This document shows, one piece after another, positions 60,186 to 64,000 of a stretch of DNA of 64,000 nucleotides; the first letter of the stretch is position 1; each line of letters starts with the position of its first letter. Location of the stretch: assembly GCA_023614405.1 (NCBI GenBank), contig CM042697.1:466284744-466348743 (forward strand), written 5' to 3'. The notes under the pieces are model-generated. The model did no database searches. It was not told the DNA's origin and saw nothing but the letters and a program-made list of their open reading frames with translations. The position numbers and the translations under genes are program-made. This DNA comes from Avena insularis. Lineage: Eukaryota > Streptophyta > Magnoliopsida > Poales > Poaceae.

Positions 60186-60678
60186 TACAGGAAAGTGAAA
60201 AAATCATGTTAAGATACCTAAGTAGGTTTCTTTGCTTAATACACTTTGAAATTGGAATGATATCACCATTTCTAGGAATGCAGGTGCCGCCAATTTTGAA
60301 AAAAAATCAAAGAAATTACAAAATAATTAAAAAAGAAAAAACCAACAGTAAGAGTCAATTTACATGACAATAGTTATCATAAAAATAATAAAAAATAGAC
60401 TTATGAAAAATTGGTAAAAAGAACTTAAAAAATATTGCTATCATGTGTGAGTTATTATGGCTTTCAAGCCAAATTACTAATGGGATGGCTATATTTATGG
60501 ATCCCCTCATGATAATGTGCCCGTTTTCGCATATAGGTGCATATTGACACGGCAAAAAAATGTCAAAGGGAGTTTCCAACTTTTGTCATAAAAAGGTGAT
60601 TTTTCATTTTGCAATCCTAAAAAGTGTATTTTTGTGAAGCGAGTACAAAAATTACTTTGGCAAACGACACCACTCCAA

Positions 60679-63232
60679 TCTATTCTATTATATACTAAAA
60701 GCAATATAAGAGTGTTTTTCGAGGCACCACGTTCATCCACATCTCCCTTATTATTTTTTACGGTTAGATCTAAATCTTGTGGTTAGGATTTAACTAAAGG
60801 TTAACAATTATGTAACCGTGGTCATGTTTGCCACGAGCTGTTGGCACCCAGTTTGACACGATTAAATTTGTGGTTAGGAGACCCTGTTTCACACGGTCTA
60901 TGTTTGAGCATGGACAGGATGGGGCGATCGTCAGTTGTTATATCCTTTCCTCCCAATTCCAGCCGAGGGTGTTGGACGATCTCCTTTTTTCCGTGCTTCC
61001 ACCATCGCCTGCTGCCCCTCCGACTCCCCATCCCAACCACCGCCGCTACCTGCTGACATGAGCAACTAACATCTGCTTTTCTTTCAGGTAACGCCAATTC
61101 CTATATCTATTCCTGGTGACATGAGCAACTAACGTCTGCTTTTCTTTCAGGCAAGGCATATAATTGATGGTTGCTACATCCAAGTTGCCACTGTTTAATT
61201 GGTAGAGTATATGGACTTTACGAGATAAAGAAACATGTCACTTATCTCTTCAAATTTCACAAGCAAGAAAGAATCTCATGATTCATTATTCAGCCAATTT
61301 CAGTCTAACTATGTCAAACATATGTAAAATAGGTTTTTTATAGAGAGATCATGATAGAACCTAAATAAAACACGACACATTCAAAGCAACCATAGTTTGT
61401 CTTCATGCGGTCAATACGACTCCTTTGTTGTTTTACAAAGGCTACCTACACACTAGATGTTAGGAGGCAAGAAAATCTGCTAGATATTACATACTCTGTA
61501 GAAGTATTTATGTAATTAGGCATACCGAATAATTTAAAAGATGACCATATATACAAGTAAAAATAATAATAAAAAGACAAAATTAAACATTTAGAAGCTC
61601 CCCATGGAATCTTCGAACAAAGAGGACCACCCATGCATGCCTCTATAATCTATGTATGTTTATGTATTGGATTAATATTTTCCTTCTCATGTAAATCTAA
61701 TTATGGAAGATGTGTGTATCCATAGATATTGAACATATTTGACTTGAAAAATTACTTGTGGCTCTGATTTTGTAACTGATGATAGGTTAAATCACTAATG
61801 TGAACACTCAAGGAAAATAGTATACCCTTACTGAGAGTGAACAGTTATAGATTTTTGTAAGATTTATAAACATAGTCCAATAAATTAAGTGTTTACAACG
61901 ATGTTTCACTAGACATTCTTCACAACGTCTGTGGAATATTTAGAGAACCAGATGGATTACAAATCCTAAAAGCGAAATAAGGGTTGGTATCGATTAGAGA
62001 ATCATTACAATAGGGTGTTGAGTGTGTAGTGGATCCGTTTGAATTAAGATATAGCTACTCATATATAAATTCATGTAATTTATATGCATCGATCAATAAA
62101 GGTGCATATGTGCATTCTGCCATTCTCTCATGACAATTAAGCTATAAATTTTGAGATTATTTATTAGGTTGTTTTGTTTGAGATTTCATGGCTATGTTCT
62201 TCCTACTATAAATTGCTAGGGTAGAATTTTTTTTCTTCAGTGGTATATTTATTAATATTATTTAATTGACTTATCATCCAATCTTTCTGTTGTCTAGAAA
62301 AATAAAATGGTATGTTCGGTGGAAGGACCAAAAAATATGCATCCAACTTTTTTATTGATTGTATCTACATATCCTAACTACCTTATAATACTCATGACTG
62401 ATGACTATGGAGTGTAGAAGTTAGGCTTCGATTTGATTTGTATCCCATAGATTAGTTACTTTGTTAAAAGAAAGTTTTGTAGACAAGTGGTACTAAAATT
62501 CCTGAAGAGTGATACTCTACAAAAAGGACACCCACATGTTTGAGAATCGGCGACAGAGCAGATGAAAGAGCGTCGATGGCAATAGCAGAAAAAGCTTGAG
62601 GGTGTGATGGTCATTGATTAGTTAAAAATCTTGCGTGATTTTTTTTATAACAAACAGATCCACTTGTATACACAATCAAGAAACTTAGATTAAGACTATA
62701 TTTGTTGTGAGAACAATAGAAATGGGCAAACCATATTGATATGTATAACATGATGTAACATGAGTTTTAACCTCACACTAAAGTAAACAGATAAAATCTA
62801 TATCCTAGCTTGCAAAGCAAATTTAGTGATATGTACTTACAAAATATTACGACGTACTAAAGTTGCATATGGTTATTGTTATTTTTTTAATGGCGACATT
62901 TATTATTCGCTCATAAATTAAAGATGCTTAATATGTTTCCTGCACAAATAATATTTATTAGTATTGTCCTTATGGAGATACTAGAACTTTATTTAAATTT
63001 TTGTGCAAAAGTAAATAATAATTCTTATCTCTAATATAAGTTTCAATTGTTTTGCAAAAGTAAATAAATATGATTCTCACAAATAGTAATTTATTTACTG
63101 TAGTATTTATGGTGATACTAGAACTGTATTTAATTCTGATCACATAATCTAATTTTATTTTAAATTGTGCCGCACAAACTTTGAAAAAACTTTCAAACAT
63201 TGCCCTCGCATTTGCGAGGGCCACGGTGCTAG
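60679..63232 (+). mobile_element. Non-autonomous Helitron, 2.55 kb
   Basis: It begins TCTATTCTATTATATACTAA (a common grass Helitron start with TC), ends GGTGCTAG (CTRR) and has a 3' hairpin at 63202-63221 followed by 11 nt. It is inserted between A and T with no duplication, and unit 1 at 60058 is the empty site. No Rep/helicase frame is present. Short frames at 60822-61097 overlap on opposite strands. A tandem repeat of about 45 bp is at about 61050-61155. Confidence 0.92.
63202..63221 (+). terminator. Helitron 3' hairpin
   Basis: GCCCTCGCA and TGCGAGGGC form a 9 bp stem with a TT loop, 11 nt before the terminal CTAG. It is the standard end signal for Helitron rolling-circle replication, not a transcription terminator. 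Confidence 0.9.
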
Positions 63233-63492
63233 TTTTTAAGAATACTAGAACACATGGGATGCCAAAATACCGGAAATGGAGAATTTTATCAATTCATGAT
63301 TACTTTTTTCCATTTAAATGAATTTAGGGTGATTTTAAAAAATTAATTCAAATTTTGACTACAGTCATTGTAACAGCCCGTCCACTTGGCTCCGGGGGTG
63401 TCACTCCTGGTAGCTTGATAGGATATCTAGACTGGCCCCACAGACCAACACTAGTTTTTCTGCGTACTTTGTCCTTACTCATGCGCACCCGG

Positions 63493-63613
63493 TATCCACT
63501 TCCCGGTCGGTTACCCATACTAGATTTGCTCTAGGCCAAGCACGCTTAACCTTAGAGTTCTTTTCGAACGAGCTTCCGGAAAAAAGTTGCAACTTGTTGG
63601 TATAAGTATCCTA
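63493..63613 (-). ncRNA. 5S rRNA-like segment inside the Cassandra LTR
   Basis: On the minus strand it reads ATACCA, GCAAC, AGAACTCTAAGG, then TTAAGCGTGCTTGG, then ATGGGTAACC and CCGGGAAGT. These match the order and spacing of plant 5S rRNA, and the TTAAGCGTGCTTGG block covers the internal promoter A box and nearby IE region. Several positions differ from 5S, so it is a derivative and not a 5S gene. The second copy starts near 63970 and is cut off. Confidence 0.8.
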
Positions 63614-63831
63614 CCAATCCTATTAAGCCATGTGCTGGATCTCACATACACCCACCCTTTAGAAGATCGATGCCCTCATCGATCAAGCACACTCCAGGAA
63701 TGTCCCCACTTGGCATGCGTATGTGCGTCCAATGCCGGCACATGTGCCATGCGTTGGCCACTTCGGTCCACACGCGTCATGCGCCACATGTCCGCCACTA
63801 ACCCGCACACGTCTGTGTAACTGAGAGGGTC

Positions 63832-63844
63832 GGCTCTGATACCA
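63832..63844 (-). other. Cassandra primer-binding site
   Basis: GGCTCTGATACCA on the plus strand, that is TGGTATCAGAGCC on the element strand, complementary to initiator Met tRNA, three bases from the LTR. Confidence 0.9.
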
Positions 63845-64000
63845 CTTTGTAACACCTTGTCCACTTGGCTCCGGGAGTGTCATTCCTGGTAGCTTAATAG
63901 GATATTTAGACTGGCCCCATGGACCAACACTAGTCTTTTCTGCGCACTTTGTCCTCACTCATGCGCATCCGGAACTCACTTTATGGTCGGTCACCCATCT

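Larger units (their letters stand above)
60282..63368. repeat. Unit 2 of the duplicated sequence, interrupted by a Helitron
   Basis: Matches unit 1 from GCCGCCAATTTTG through CACTCCAA, resumes at 63233 (TTTTTAAGAATACTA) and runs to CAGTCAT, where the Cassandra element starts. Confidence 0.8.
63369..64000 (-). mobile_element. Cassandra-type TRIM retrotransposon, cut by window edge
   Basis: Two direct LTR copies begin TGTAACA at 63369 and 63848 on the plus strand; the second continues past 64000. On the element strand the left LTR is the 3' LTR (63369-63646), followed on its right by a polypurine tract (AAAGGGTGGGTGTA), an internal region of about 200 bp, and the primer site. No protein is encoded. 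The LTR holds a 5S rRNA-like segment, the mark of Cassandra. The left flank reads GTCAT; the other end is outside the window. Confidence 0.85.

Noticed and set aside
60822..61097. Frames on both strands within the Helitron as a captured gene
   Set aside because: Overlapping opposite-strand frames without a known domain; capture remains only a possibility.
63202..63221. Hairpin as a transcription terminator
   Set aside because: Position 11 nt before CTAG identifies it as a Helitron end signal.

Overview
This window looks like intergenic DNA from a large grass genome, most likely Triticeae (wheat, barley, Aegilops or rye). The basis is the repeat content: long-LTR Ty3/gypsy chromoviruses, copia LTRs whose minus-strand start (TGTTGGAA, then TATGCCCTAGAGGCAATAAT) is the BARE/Angela type, an Athila-type LTR beginning TGATACGT, a CACTA element, a Stowaway MITE, a Helitron and a 5S-carrying Cassandra TRIM. 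I found no intact host protein gene. Every recognisable long reading frame belongs to a transposable element, and nearly all are broken. The assignment to Triticeae rests on remembered family signatures, not on a search.

Layout. (1) 1-3104 is AT-rich DNA with no recognised gene. (2) 3105-34706 is one nest: a 2.24 kb SIRE/Maximus-like solo LTR (TGAAAG...CTTTCA, duplication ACAAG) split by a Tekay-like gypsy chromovirus (3376-32727, LTRs about 3.95 kb). Its 5' LTR is split by a 4.29 kb solo LTR (6417-10704, duplication CCATT). Its pol is split by an 11.3 kb minus-strand copia complex with three LTRs (16865-28150, duplication GGAAG). The chromovirus carries an intact extra ORF upstream of gag (11894-12688). 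(3) 34707-39400 is lower-repeat DNA with a Stowaway MITE, two foldback elements and a 21 bp retroposition scar. (4) About 39400-57420 is one minus-strand LINE cut into four blocks by a truncated Tat-type gypsy element (40467-45058), an Angela-like solo LTR (46118-47478, duplication GAATA) and a non-autonomous CACTA (48240-56469, duplication CAA). The CACTA itself hosts a non-autonomous Athila-like element (50110-56404, duplication TGGAG). (5) 57430-59655 is a GC-rich island followed by AT-rich DNA. (6) 59656-63368 is a duplicated unit of about 0.53 kb whose second copy is interrupted by a 2.55 kb Helitron; the first copy serves as the empty site. (7) 63369-64000 is a Cassandra TRIM with a 5S rRNA-like LTR, cut by the window edge.

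Relative order of insertion follows from the nesting. SIRE-like LTR came first, then the chromovirus, then the solo LTR and the copia complex. Separately, the LINE came first, then Tat, the solo LTR and the CACTA, with the Athila-like element inside the CACTA. Target duplications were read directly by eye. Divergence and ages were not computed. The most useful leads are the upstream ORF of the chromovirus, the three-LTR copia structure, repair scars with short copied repeats at two deletion junctions, the CACTA whose interior resembles a gypsy LTR, the Helitron with its internal empty site, and the Cassandra 5S segment.
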